Source of the DNA: Gemmobacter caeruleus | GTDB lineage: Bacteria > Pseudomonadota > Alphaproteobacteria > Rhodobacterales > Rhodobacteraceae | Assembly: GCF_008271655.1 (NCBI RefSeq) | Contig: NZ_VKKX01000044.1 | Span: 171,763 to 235,762, forward strand | Direction of reading: 5' to 3' | DNA: 64,000 nucleotides | In this document: positions 27,639 to 35,851 of the stretch, piece after piece | How positions within the stretch are numbered: position 1 is the first letter of the stretch | How the letters are laid out: each line of letters begins with the position of its first letter | The notes under the pieces: generated by a model | What the model was told of the DNA's origin: nothing | The model's input: the letters and a program-made list of their open reading frames with translations, nothing else | Databases searched by the model: none | Position numbers and translations under genes: made by a program

Positions 27639-27704
27639 ATACCGTAGGGTATTTTTCTTGACGACAAAGATACCGCGCGGTATCCAGAACATACCCAACG
27701 GTAT
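27639..27704 (+). promoter_or_regulatory. tetR promoter with three 14-base operators
   Basis: Palindromes ATACCGTAGGGTAT (27639-27652), ATACCGCGCGGTAT (27670-27683, perfect) and ATACCCAACGGTAT (27691-27704). TTGACG (27658-27663) and TATCCA (27681-27686) are 17 bases apart, so operator 2 overlaps the -10 and operator 3 the expected start point near 27693. Operators 2 and 3 are exactly 21 bases (two helical turns) apart. Confidence 0.8.
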
Positions 27705-27710
27705 GATCCC

Positions 27711-28262
27711 ATGTCAGACGCGCATCGCAAGGCCAAATCCCCCGACCAGACGCGCCGCGCCCTGCTGGATGCGGCGGCGGCGCTGGCCTTGGCGCAGGGG
27801 GTGGCTGGCTTGTCCCTGCCCGCCGTGGCCGAGGCTGCGGGACTGACCAAGGGCGCGGTGTTTCACCATTTCGGATCGCGTCAGGGGCTGATCGACGCGC
27901 TGTGCGACGATCTGATCGCGCGGATCGACACCGAGCTGGAGGAGGCGCTGGCGCGTGATGACGGCGGCCCCGGCACCTTTACCCGCGCCTATGTGACCTG
28001 CACCTTCGCGCCGCGCGGCCAATCCTCGCCCTGGTCGGCGCTGTCGCTTTCGGCGCTGACCGATCCCGCCCTGGCGCGGATCTGGACGGGCTGGCTGCGC
28101 GCCCGGCTGACGCGCCACGCCCGGACCGATGACGACCCGCGGCTGGAACTGGTGCGGCTGGCGACCGACGGCTATTGGCTTGCCTGCCTGCAAGGTCTGC
28201 CGCCCGACGACCCCGGCGCGCTCTGTCGTCGCCTGATCGCCGCCACCCGCGCCTTCCCCTGA
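27711..28262 (+). CDS. TetR-family transcriptional regulator
   Basis: A 183-residue repressor-type protein. The N-terminal HTH is seen as QTRRALLDAAAALALAQGVAGLSLPAVAEAAGLTKGAVFHHFGSRQGLIDAL (about residues 10-60); the remainder is the ligand-binding/dimerisation domain. Its own promoter carries three palindromes, and an SMR efflux gene begins 24 bases downstream, the usual layout of an autoregulated drug-responsive pair. The predicted 5' untranslated leader is only about 18 bases and has no clear Shine-Dalgarno, so translation may be weak or near-leaderless. Confidence 0.87.
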   Translation: MSDAHRKAKSPDQTRRALLDAAAALALAQGVAGLSLPAVAEAAGLTKGAVFHHFGSRQGLIDALCDDLIARIDTELEEALARDDGGPGTFTRAYVTCTFAPRGQSSPWSALSLSALTDPALARIWTGWLRARLTRHARTDDDPRLELVRLATDGYWLACLQGLPPDDPGALCRRLIAATRAFP

Positions 28263-28286
28263 TCCCCGGTTCCGAAAGCTGCCGCC

Positions 28287-28628
28287 ATGACCCTGACCGC
28301 GACCTATGTGATCCTTGCCATCGCCATCGCCTTTGAGGTGGCAGGCACCACGCTTTTGGCGCAGACCGCGCAATTCACCAAGCCCCTGCCGACCGCCGGC
28401 ATGGCGATCTGCTATGCCATCGCATTTTACTGCCTGGCGCGGATCACCGGCGTCTTGCCGGTGGGCATCGTCTATGCGCTGTGGAGCGGGCTGGGCATCG
28501 TCTTTATCGCCGCGCTGAATTTCGTGCTGTTCCGCCAGGCGCTCGATCTCTGGGCGCTGATCGGGTTGGGGCTGATCCTGGCGGGGGTAGTGGTCATCAA
28601 CACCCTGTCGCGCAGCGTCGTGCATTGA
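28287..28628 (+). CDS. Small multidrug resistance (SMR/EmrE-type) efflux protein
   Basis: A 113-residue protein with four membrane segments. E17 in AIAFEVAGTTLL is the conserved proton/substrate-coupling glutamate; YALWSGLGIV and LNFVLFRQALD are SMR signatures. It probably exports quaternary ammonium, guanidinium or polyamine-type cations by proton antiport. It shares a transcript with tetR. Confidence 0.88.
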   Translation: MTLTATYVILAIAIAFEVAGTTLLAQTAQFTKPLPTAGMAICYAIAFYCLARITGVLPVGIVYALWSGLGIVFIAALNFVLFRQALDLWALIGLGLILAGVVVINTLSRSVVH

Positions 28629-28706
28629 ATGTGAAATAGTTTTACATCCACCCTTGACGCTGGGGCGGCGGCTTCCCATCTGCTTCAATGTGAAAGACGT
28701 TCACAT
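28629..28706. promoter_or_regulatory. Two 19-base inverted repeats flanking a -35 element
   Basis: ATGTGAAATAGTTTTACAT (28629-28647) and ATGTGAAAGACGTTCACAT (28688-28706) share ATGTGAAA at the left and ACAT at the right. TTGACG at 28654-28659 lies between them and the second copy falls near the likely start point of the next gene. This looks like a two-site repressor or activator arrangement; the regulator is unknown. Confidence 0.65.
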
Positions 28707-28730
28707 GCAATGCCAACCGGGAGACCGCCG

Positions 28731-29204
28731 ATGTATACCGCCTCGCCTGCCGCTCCGTCCGCCGCTCTCGGCGGCCGCCCCAACCCCCTGCGCCGCGCCG
28801 CGGACTGGCTTGACGGCCATGGCCGCAAGGCCTGGATCGTGGCCATGGTGCTGGGTTTCGTCACGCTCTGGCCGGTGGGCCTGGGGTTGCTTGCCTATAT
28901 GCTCATGACCGGGCGGTTCAGCCGCCACAGCTTTCAAGGAGATCGCCAGATGTTCTGCCGCCACGGCGCACACCGCCACCAGTTCGGGTTCCGTTCCTCG
29001 GGCAATTCGGCCTTCGACGCCTACAAGGCCGATACGCTGAAGCGTCTTGAGGATGAACAGACCGCCTTCGAGACCTTCCTGCAACGTCTGCGCGACGCCA
29101 AGGACAAGCAGGAGTTCGACCGTTTCATGGACGAACGCGCGACCCGCGCCTCCGAGCCGAAGGCCGAGGCCGACGGGGATGCGCCGGCGCCCGGCGCCTA
29201 TTGA
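28731..29204 (+). CDS. DUF2852 protein
   Basis: A 157-residue protein with one membrane segment (about 35-58, AWIVAMVLGFVTLWPVGLGLLAYML), a linker (CRHGAHRHQF), and a C-terminal helical domain (SSGNSAFDAYKADTLKRLEDEQTAFETFLQRLRDAKDKQEFDRFMDER) typical of DUF2852. ATG 28731 is preceded by GGGAG. The two 19-base inverted repeats upstream imply specific regulation. The function of the family is not established. Confidence 0.82.
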   Translation: MYTASPAAPSAALGGRPNPLRRAADWLDGHGRKAWIVAMVLGFVTLWPVGLGLLAYMLMTGRFSRHSFQGDRQMFCRHGAHRHQFGFRSSGNSAFDAYKADTLKRLEDEQTAFETFLQRLRDAKDKQEFDRFMDERATRASEPKAEADGDAPAPGAY

Positions 29205-29212
29205 CCCGACCC

Positions 29213-29240
29213 GAGGGGGGGCGCCCGCGTCCCCCTTTTT
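29213..29240 (+). terminator. Intrinsic terminator
   Basis: A G-run at 29215-29221 pairs with CCCCC at 29231-29235, followed by TTTTT. It closes the DUF2852 unit. Confidence 0.75.
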
Positions 29241-29272
29241 CCTGCCCTGCCCTGCCTTGATGGATCTGCGCC

Positions 29273-29719
29273 ATGTATGCCGTGATTGACATGCCCCGCC
29301 TGCCCGACCCCGAAACCCAGCCCGAATTCTATGCCGGCACCGCCACCAAGCGGGCGATGGCCTGGGTCATCGACGTGATCATTCTGGGCGCGCTGACCGC
29401 GCTGGCCAGTGTGCTGACGCTGGGCGTGGGGCTGTTTTTCCTGCCGGTGGTCTATGTCACGCTGAGCTTTCTCTATCGCGTCGTCACGCTGGCAGGAGGA
29501 TCTGCCACTCTGGGGATGCGGGTGATGAATATCGGCTTTCTGACCCGCAATGGCGACCGCTTCGATCTGGCCCATGCGCTGCTGCATACGATCGGCTATA
29601 CGCTGTCGATCGGCACGCTGCTGGTGCAGCTTCTGTCGATCGCGCTGATGCTGACCTCGGCGCGCGGTCAGGGGCTGACCGATCATGTGTTGGGCACGGT
29701 GGTCATCAACCGGCCCTGA
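29273..29719 (+). CDS. RDD-family membrane protein
   Basis: A 148-residue protein with the RDD pattern: [16 protein letters not shown] (Arg-Asp region of the first helix), then segments at about 40-65 and 110-135. Function of RDD proteins is poorly defined; some move ions. The start could instead be the in-frame ATG at 29291. No strong ribosome site precedes either. Confidence 0.75.
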   Translation: MYAVIDMPRLPDPETQPEFYAGTATKRAMAWVIDVIILGALTALASVLTLGVGLFFLPVVYVTLSFLYRVVTLAGGSATLGMRVMNIGFLTRNGDRFDLAHALLHTIGYTLSIGTLLVQLLSIALMLTSARGQGLTDHVLGTVVINRP

Positions 29720-29823
29720 CACGCGATCCAAGGTGCAAAAATCCGGCTTGGCGGGCGGGCGATGCCTTGCTAGCATTCGCCTCGACACCCACCCCTCAGC
29801 CCGCCTTTCAGCACCCGGACCAG

Positions 29824-30672
29824 ATGCGCCACACGGTTCCCATCGCGCCGCAATTCTATGTAACGGCCCCGCAGCCCTGCCCCTATCTGGAGGGGCGGAT
29901 GGAGCGCAAGCTGTTCACCGCGCTTCAGGGCGAACAGGCGCAGCGGCTGAATGACAGCCTGTCGAAACAGGGGTTCCGGCGCAGCCAGAATGTGCTCTAC
30001 CGCCCCTCTTGCGCCGAATGTTCGGCCTGCCTTTCGGCGCGGATCCGGGTCGCGGATTTCACCCCGAACCGCACGCAGAAAAAGCTGATGCGCCGCAACG
30101 CCCATCTGCGCCGCAACGCCACAAGCCCCTGGGCCACCGAAGACCAGTATCAACTGTTCCGCCGCTATCTGGATCATCGCCATGCCGATGGCGGCATGGC
30201 CGATATGGACATCTTCGAATTCGCCGCGATGATCGAGGAAACCCCGATCCGGTCGCGGGTGATCGAATATACCCGCCCCGCGCGTGAGGGCGAGCGCGGG
30301 CGCCAGTTGGCCGCGGTCAGCCTGACCGATGTCTTCGATGACGGGCTGAGCATGGTCTACAGCTTTTACGACCCCGATCTCGCGGGGGACAGTCTGGGCA
30401 CCTATCTGATCCTCGATCATATCGACATCGCGCGCGAGGCCGGTCTGCCCTATGTCTATCTGGGCTATTGGGTGCCGGGCAGCCGCAAGATGGGCTACAA
30501 GGCGCGGTTCAATGCGCTGGAGATTTACAAGGGCTCTGCTTGGCAGGATCTGGGCGACCCCGAGGATCACAGCGCCGAGCTGCATCCGCTTTCGGTCGAT
30601 CCGATCGCCGAACAGGTCGCCCGCATCGCCCTGCCCGATTCCCGGCCCGAGCCGCGCCAACCAGCCGAATGA
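29824..30672 (+). CDS. ate: Arginyl/leucyl-tRNA--protein transferase
   Basis: A 282-residue protein adding an amino acid from aminoacyl-tRNA to protein N-termini, marking them for the ClpAPS pathway. Family motifs: [39 protein letters not shown] with the cysteine cluster, and [22 protein letters not shown]. Length fits the short bacterial Ate/Bpt type. The upstream frame to 29767 has no family match, so ATG 29824 is chosen. It overlaps the next gene by ATGA. Confidence 0.9.
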   Translation: MRHTVPIAPQFYVTAPQPCPYLEGRMERKLFTALQGEQAQRLNDSLSKQGFRRSQNVLYRPSCAECSACLSARIRVADFTPNRTQKKLMRRNAHLRRNATSPWATEDQYQLFRRYLDHRHADGGMADMDIFEFAAMIEETPIRSRVIEYTRPAREGERGRQLAAVSLTDVFDDGLSMVYSFYDPDLAGDSLGTYLILDHIDIAREAGLPYVYLGYWVPGSRKMGYKARFNALEIYKGSAWQDLGDPEDHSAELHPLSVDPIAEQVARIALPDSRPEPRQPAE

Positions 30673-31061
30673 TGCGTCTGGCCGCGCTGTCGGTCATCGT
30701 GCCCGATTACGCGGCGGGGCTGGATTTCTATGTCACCCGTCTGGGTTTCACCCTGCTGGAAGATGTGGATCAGGGGCACAAACGCTGGATCACCATCGCG
30801 CCGCCGGGCGGGGAACAGGGCTGCCGCATCGTGCTGGCCCGGGCCGAGAACGCGGCGCAACAGGTCACCATCGGCGCGCAGGGCGCAGGCCGGGTCTGGC
30901 TGTTTCTGGAAACCGACGATTTCGCCCGCGATCACGCGCGGATGCTGGCCGCCGGCGTGGTTTTCGAGGAAGCCCCGCGCCACGAAGCCTATGGCATCGT
31001 CGCGGTCTGGCGCGACCCGTTCGGCAATCGCTGGGTTCTGCTGGAACGGCGGGGCGCCTGA
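30669..31061 (+). CDS. VOC (glyoxalase superfamily) protein
   Basis: A 130-residue protein starting with two adjacent ATGs, the first in the ATGA overlap with ate. It has the two beta-alpha-beta-beta-beta halves of the vicinal-oxygen-chelate fold: [24 protein letters not shown] at the N-terminus and [28 protein letters not shown] at the C-terminus. Candidate metal ligands are limited, so its activity (isomerase, dioxygenase or binding protein) cannot be assigned. Confidence 0.8.
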   Translation: MMRLAALSVIVPDYAAGLDFYVTRLGFTLLEDVDQGHKRWITIAPPGGEQGCRIVLARAENAAQQVTIGAQGAGRVWLFLETDDFARDHARMLAAGVVFEEAPRHEAYGIVAVWRDPFGNRWVLLERRGA

Positions 31062-31069
31062 AACGGCAA

Positions 31070-31097
31070 GGCCGCGGCAGGTTGCCCCGCCGCGGCC
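31070..31097. terminator. Bidirectional terminator between VOC and phoX
   Basis: GGCCGCGGC (31070-31078) and GCCGCGGCC (31089-31097) form a nine-pair stem between converging genes, with a short T-rich tail on the plus side. Confidence 0.65.
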
Positions 31098-31116
31098 GTC
31101 TTTCGTCAGGTCAGGA

Positions 31117-33000
31117 TCAGCCGAAGACCGCGCCGTCGGTGCGGCGGATGGCGATCAGCGTCGAACGCGGCAGGCCGCCTGCCATATCGGGGAAATCGCC
31201 GCCCGGATGCTGGATGCCGACAAAGACCGTCCGGCGATCCGACGACCAGGTCAGGCCCGTGACCTCCGCCCCTTTCGGCGCGGTCAGGAAGCGTTCGATC
31301 CGCCCCGAGGCCGGGTCGCCCACCAGCATCTGATTGTTGCCCTGACCTGCGAAATCGCCCTCATTGCTGTCTTCGCCATCGGTCTGGATCCACAGCATCC
31401 CGTTCGAGTCGAACATCATGCCATCGGGCGAGTTGAACATATTGCCGGCATTGATGTTGGACGAACCGGCATAGGCATCCTGATGCGCCTCGGGGTTGCC
31501 GGCCATCACGAACAGATCCCATTTGAAGCTGTCGGCGCCGTGATCCTCATCCGCCGGATACCAGCGGACGATCTGGCCGTAATGGTTTTCGGCGCGCGGG
31601 TTCGGGCCGCCGACCGGGGTCTCGTCGCCGCCGGCATTCGGCTTCTTGCCGCGGTTCTTGTTGTTGGTCAGCGCGCAATAAGCCTCGATCGCGCGGGGAT
31701 TCACCGCGACCCATTCCGGGCGGTCCATCGTGGTGGCGCCCAGTTTCGACGCGGCCTGGCGGGTATGGATGCAGATTTCCGCCGCCGTCATGCCGGTCGC
31801 CTCGGGCGTCAGCGCCATCCAGCTGCCGGTGCCGTCCTCGGCGAATTTCGCGACGTGAAGCTGGCCCTTGTCGAGCAGCGTCGCGGTATCGCCGCCCGCC
31901 TCGTAGCTGTCGGTCGAGACGAATTTATACAGGAACTCGCCGCGCTCATCATCGCCCAGATAGACCACGACGCGGCCATCGCGGGCCAGGGTCACAGCGG
32001 CGTTTTCATGTTTGAAACGGCCAAGGGCGGTGCGCTTCACCGGGGTCGATTCCGGGTTGGCCGGGTCGATTTCCACCACGTAGCCAAAGCGGTTGGGCTC
32101 ATTCACGTTCTTGGCCAGATCGAAGCGCGGGTCGAACTGTTCATAGCCATAGACCGATTCCGCCTCGATCCCGTAGCGGGCAAAGGTTTCGGGCAGCGCG
32201 ATCTCCAGATTGGTGGAGCCGAAATAGCCGTTGAAGTTTTCCTCGCAGGTCAGATAGGTGCCCCAGGGCGTCTTGCCGGCGCCGCAATTGTTCAGCGTGC
32301 CCAGAACCTCGGTGCCGGTCGGATCGGCGGGGGTGCGCAGCAGTTCGTGCCCGGCGGCGGGGCCGGTCAGACGCATCGGCGTGTTGTGGTGGATGCGGCG
32401 GTTGAAGGGGCTGTCCTTCACGATGGCCCAGCCTTCGGGCGCCTCGGCCACTTCCATCACCGTGACGCCTTGCAGGTTTTGCAACAGACGCACATCGGCC
32501 TCGGATTTCACCTTTTCTTCCTGCTCCTTGGGCAGGTTGATCTCGGGGTTCACATATTCATGGTTCACCGCGATGACCTGACGGCCCCGGATGTTGAACA
32601 GTTCCACCCCGTCGGTGTTTTCACCAAACACCCGGTCCGAGCCCTGCGCCGGCACACCCTTGGCCGCGTCAAAACCCGGCGCATCGGAAAACAGCGCATC
32701 GCCCCAGCGGGCCAGCGGCTTCCATTCATATCCTTCCGGCACATGCACCGTGCCATCGGTCGCCACCGGCAGCGGCGCAAAGGCGAAACGCGCATTGGCG
32801 GTCGCGGCCTCGGCGGCGGTGGAGCGCAGCAGCGTTCCCATCACGGCCGCGCCCGAGCCGAAGGCCACCAGACCCGACAGAAAGCCCCGGCGCGACAGGC
32901 CGCGCGCGACGATGCGGTCGAAATCGGTTTCCTCGGCGCGCGGGCTGCGGGCCTCGTCGAAGGCGTCAAAGGAAAAGGGTTCGTGGCGGGTCTCGGTCAT
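31117..33000 (-). CDS. phoX: PhoX-family alkaline phosphatase, Tat-exported
   Basis: A 627-residue protein. The Tat motif SRRGFLSG (about 37-44) precedes a hydrophobic stretch, indicating folded export to the periplasm. PhoX signatures follow: WGDALF, EYVNPEINLP, TYLTCEENFNGYF, GRFKHENAAV, and the C-terminal NIQHPGGDFPD-like segment (GIQHPGGDFPDMAGG). PhoX enzymes release phosphate from organic esters with calcium and iron. AGGAG before ATG 33000 decides against 33021. No pho box or pst gene is visible nearby. Confidence 0.9.
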   Translation of the reverse strand: MTETRHEPFSFDAFDEARSPRAEETDFDRIVARGLSRRGFLSGLVAFGSGAAVMGTLLRSTAAEAATANARFAFAPLPVATDGTVHVPEGYEWKPLARWGDALFSDAPGFDAAKGVPAQGSDRVFGENTDGVELFNIRGRQVIAVNHEYVNPEINLPKEQEEKVKSEADVRLLQNLQGVTVMEVAEAPEGWAIVKDSPFNRRIHHNTPMRLTGPAAGHELLRTPADPTGTEVLGTLNNCGAGKTPWGTYLTCEENFNGYFGSTNLEIALPETFARYGIEAESVYGYEQFDPRFDLAKNVNEPNRFGYVVEIDPANPESTPVKRTALGRFKHENAAVTLARDGRVVVYLGDDERGEFLYKFVSTDSYEAGGDTATLLDKGQLHVAKFAEDGTGSWMALTPEATGMTAAEICIHTRQAASKLGATTMDRPEWVAVNPRAIEAYCALTNNKNRGKKPNAGGDETPVGGPNPRAENHYGQIVRWYPADEDHGADSFKWDLFVMAGNPEAHQDAYAGSSNINAGNMFNSPDGMMFDSNGMLWIQTDGEDSNEGDFAGQGNNQMLVGDPASGRIERFLTAPKGAEVTGLTWSSDRRTVFVGIQHPGGDFPDMAGGLPRSTLIAIRRTDGAVFG

Positions 33001-33232
33001 TTCTGGCTCCTGCGCTTGCATGCCGCCCCCTTGTATCGGGGTGCTGGGGGTTGCCTAATCCGCCCGGGTGACAGCCATGTTGCGGTCTTGTGAAGCTTCC
33101 ATGTCGCCCGGAACGCCGGCGAGTCGCCCCCTGCCCCGGCATGTTTTGCGAATCTTGCGGCGGAATGGCGCATCCTTGGAATAAAAGTTCAAGTTTCGCC
33201 CCGACCGAGACACTTTCCATGCGGATTTGGCA

Positions 33233-33259
33233 TTGACGCCCCCGGCAGAGGCCCATAAG
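33233..33259 (+). promoter_or_regulatory. Putative ilv promoter
   Basis: TTGACG (33233-33238) is followed 15-17 bases later by CATAAG/TAAGGT around 33254-33261. This would start the leader transcript near 33266, about 30 bases before the leader peptide. The -10 match is weak. Bases 33001-33230 contain no gene. Confidence 0.45.
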
Positions 33260-33295
33260 GTCCGGCGCATCGAAATGCTCACGAAGGGGGACGCC

Positions 33296-33343
33296 ATGGG
33301 CGCGCTTCTCGTCATCGTAAGGGACAGGCGCATGGGCCGGTAA
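33296..33343 (+). CDS. ilv leader peptide (attenuation)
   Basis: A 15-codon frame with GAAGGGGG at 33283-33290, reading MGALLVIVRDRRMGR then TAA. Codons 4-8 are Leu-Leu-Val-Ile-Val, all three branched-chain amino acids in a row. It lies directly before a terminator hairpin and the acetolactate synthase operon. The design fits ribosome-mediated attenuation: stalling at these codons when charged branched-chain tRNAs are scarce. Confidence 0.85.
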   Translation: MGALLVIVRDRRMGR

Positions 33344-33399
33344 CGGCAGACCATTCCGGTTCCCCATGCGCCCCCGAGGAAATCCTCCGGGGGCTTTTT
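33327..33399 (+). promoter_or_regulatory. ilvBN attenuator: antiterminator and terminator
   Basis: GGCGCATGGG (33327-33336) can pair with CCCATGCGCC (33363-33372), supported by an inner CCGG/CCGG pair. The competing terminator is CCCCCGAGGA (33371-33380) with TCCTCCGGGGG (33383-33393) and TTTTT (33395-33399). The two share 33371-33372. A ribosome at the leader stop covers the first arm and lets the terminator form; one stalled on LLVIV leaves it free. Confidence 0.82.
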
Positions 33400-33442
33400 C
33401 GTATCCACCGCCGCGGCGAAGCGGCACAAGGGAAGTTGAGAG

Positions 33443-35209
33443 ATGACCAAGGCGAATGCGGGCACCATGTCGGGTGCGAAGATGATCGTGAAGGCGCTGA
33501 AGGATCAGGGGGTGGAGGTCGTCTTCGGCTATCCCGGCGGCGCCGTTCTTCCGATCTATGACGAGATTTTCCTGCAAAACGACATTCGCCACGTCCTTGT
33601 CCGCCACGAACAGGGCGCCATTCACATGGCCGAGGGCTATGCGCGTTCGACCGGCAAGCCGGGCGTGGCGCTGGTGACCTCGGGCCCCGGGGCGACCAAT
33701 GCGGTGACCGGGCTGACCGATGCGCTGCTTGATTCGATCCCGCTGGTGGTGCTGTCGGGCCAGGTGCCGACCTTCATGATCGGCACCGACGGGTTCCAGG
33801 AGGCCGATACGGTGGGCATCACCCGCCCCTGCACCAAGATGAACTGGCTGGTGAGGGATACCGAGCGGCTGGCCGAGACCATTCACACCGCCTTTCATGT
33901 GGCGACCTCGGGCCGCCCGGGGCCGGTGCTGATCGACATTCCCAAGGATGTGCAATTCGCCACCGCCGACTATGTGGCGAAGGAAAAGGTCAAGGCCTCG
34001 CATTACCAGCCGCGGGTAAAGGGCGATATCGACCAGATCACCCGGCTGGTGGAACTGCTGGAAAAGGCCGAACGCCCGATCTTCTATACCGGCGGCGGGG
34101 TGGTGAATTCCGGCCCGGCGGCAAGCCAGCTTCTGCGCGAACTGGTGGATGCGACCGGCTTTCCGATCACCTCCACGCTGATGGGCTTGGGCTCTTATCC
34201 GGCGTCGGGCCAGAACTGGCTGGGCATGCTGGGGATGCACGGGCTTTATGAGGCCAATCTGGCCATGCATGGCTGCGATCTGATGATCAATATCGGCGCG
34301 CGCTTCGATGACCGGATCACCGGGCGCGTGGCCGATTTCAGCCCGCATTCGGTCAAGGCCCATATCGACATCGACCCCTCGTCGATCAACAAGGTGATCC
34401 GGGTGGATGTGCCGATCATCGGCGATGTGGGGCATGTGCTGGAAGACCTGCTGCGCGTCTGGAAATCGCGCGGGCGCAAGGTGAACAAGGATGGCCTGGC
34501 GAAATGGTGGAAGCAGATCGCCGAATGGAAGGCGGTGAACTGCCTCGATTTCAAGAACAGCGACAAGACCATCAAGCCGCAATATGCGCTGCAACGGCTG
34601 GAGGCGCTGACCAAGGGGATGGATCGCTACATCACCACCGAGGTCGGCCAGCATCAGATGTGGGCGGCGCAATTCCTGGGCTTCGAGGCGCCGAACCGCT
34701 GGATGACCTCGGGCGGGCTGGGGACGATGGGCTATGGCCTGCCGGCCTCGATCGGGGTGCAGATCGCGCATCCCGAGGCCCTGGTGATCAACGTCGCGGG
34801 CGAAGCGTCCTGGCTGATGAACATGCAGGAAATGGGCACCGCGATGCAATTCCGCGCCCCGGTCAAGCAGTTCATCCTGAACAATGAACGGCTGGGCATG
34901 GTGCGGCAGTGGCAGGAATTGCTGCATGGCGAGCGCTACAGCCATTCCTGGTCGGAAAGCCTGCCCGATTTCGTGAAACTGGCCGAGGCCTTTGGCTGCA
35001 AGGGCATCAAATGCAGCGATCCGAAGGATCTGGATGACGCGATCATGGAGATGATCCGCTATGACGGCCCGGTGATCTTTGATTGTCTGGTGGAAAAGCA
35101 CGAAAACTGCTTCCCCATGATCCCGTCGGGCAAGCCGCATAACGAGATGCTGCTGGGCGAGGCCGAGACACAGGGCGTGATCAAGGCCGGCGGCGCGGTG
35201 CTGGTGTGA
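33443..35209 (+). CDS. ilvB: Acetolactate synthase large subunit
   Basis: A 588-residue thiamine diphosphate enzyme, first step of valine, leucine and isoleucine synthesis. Motifs: VFGYPGGAVLPIYDEI, the cofactor-activating glutamate in VRHEQGAIHMAEGYAR, and TSGPGATNAVTG. The diphosphate/Mg motif usually written GDGS is GEAS here (NVAGEASWLMNMQEMG ... FILNNERLGM). It follows the attenuator and precedes ilvN after a half-repeat. The name ilvI would be equally valid. Confidence 0.95.
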   Translation: MTKANAGTMSGAKMIVKALKDQGVEVVFGYPGGAVLPIYDEIFLQNDIRHVLVRHEQGAIHMAEGYARSTGKPGVALVTSGPGATNAVTGLTDALLDSIPLVVLSGQVPTFMIGTDGFQEADTVGITRPCTKMNWLVRDTERLAETIHTAFHVATSGRPGPVLIDIPKDVQFATADYVAKEKVKASHYQPRVKGDIDQITRLVELLEKAERPIFYTGGGVVNSGPAASQLLRELVDATGFPITSTLMGLGSYPASGQNWLGMLGMHGLYEANLAMHGCDLMINIGARFDDRITGRVADFSPHSVKAHIDIDPSSINKVIRVDVPIIGDVGHVLEDLLRVWKSRGRKVNKDGLAKWWKQIAEWKAVNCLDFKNSDKTIKPQYALQRLEALTKGMDRYITTEVGQHQMWAAQFLGFEAPNRWMTSGGLGTMGYGLPASIGVQIAHPEALVINVAGEASWLMNMQEMGTAMQFRAPVKQFILNNERLGMVRQWQELLHGERYSHSWSESLPDFVKLAEAFGCKGIKCSDPKDLDDAIMEMIRYDGPVIFDCLVEKHENCFPMIPSGKPHNEMLLGEAETQGVIKAGGAVLV

Positions 35210-35219
35210 CATGTCGCGG

Positions 35220-35273
35220 GGGGGGCTGTCTGCCCCCCGCACCCCCCGAGGATATTTCTGAACAGATGAAGGG
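35220..35273 (+). repeat. Intergenic repeat, half copy C (between ilvB and ilvN)
   Basis: Hairpin GGGGGGCTGTCTGCCCCCC (35220-35238), then CACCCCCCGAGGATATTTCTGAACAGATGAAGGG. This is one half of the composite at 1951 and 21799. Its downstream end supplies the purine-rich GAAGGGAGGG before the ilvN ATG at 35282. The hairpin inside the operon may tune ilvB/ilvN ratio or mRNA stability. Confidence 0.85.
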
Positions 35274-35281
35274 AGGGCCGG

Positions 35282-35842
35282 ATGTCGGCGCTCAATATCA
35301 CCAAGGGCTCCACGAGCCATTCCGCCTATGACCTGCGCGATCCCTATGCCGAGGTGATCGAAAGCCATACGCTTGCCGTCATCGTCGCCAATGAAAGCGG
35401 CGTGCTGGCGCGGGTGATCGGGCTGTTTTCGGGTCGCGGCTACAATATCGACAGCCTCACCGTGGCCGAGGTCGATCACGAAGGGCATCGTTCGCGCATC
35501 ACCATCGTGACGCGCGGCACGCCGCAGGTGATCGAACAGATCAAGGCGCAGCTGGGCCGGCTGGTGCCGGTGCATGAGGTGCATGACCTGACGGTGGAAG
35601 GGCCCAGCGTGCAGCGCGAACTGGCGCTGATCAAAGTGGCGGGCAAGGGCGAGCAGCGGATCGAGGCGCTGCGGCTGGCCGAGATCTTTCGTGCCAATGT
35701 GGTGGACAGCACGCTGGAAAGCTTTGTCTTCGAGATGACCGGCACCCCGGAAAAGATCGACGCCTTTGCCGAGCTGATGCGTCCGCTGGGCCTGCGCGAA
35801 GTGGCGCGGACCGGCGTCGCCGCCCTGTCGCGCGGGGTCTGA
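35282..35842 (+). CDS. ilvN: Acetolactate synthase small (regulatory) subunit
   Basis: A 186-residue ACT-domain protein that stimulates the large subunit and confers valine feedback inhibition. HTLAVIVANESGVLARVIGLFSGRGYNIDSLTVAEVDHEG is the N-terminal ACT domain; QLGRLVPVHEVHDLT and the FEMTGTPEKIDAFAELM C-terminal part complete the family pattern. The name ilvH is equivalent. Two hairpins follow the stop. Confidence 0.95.
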   Translation: MSALNITKGSTSHSAYDLRDPYAEVIESHTLAVIVANESGVLARVIGLFSGRGYNIDSLTVAEVDHEGHRSRITIVTRGTPQVIEQIKAQLGRLVPVHEVHDLTVEGPSVQRELALIKVAGKGEQRIEALRLAEIFRANVVDSTLESFVFEMTGTPEKIDAFAELMRPLGLREVARTGVAALSRGV

Positions 35843-35851
35843 GCGCGATCA

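Noticed and set aside
28629-28706. CRP/FNR or PpsR site upstream of the DUF2852 gene
   Set aside because: Spacing between half sites does not fit either consensus (N7 for TGTGA/TCACA; N11 for TGT/ACA).
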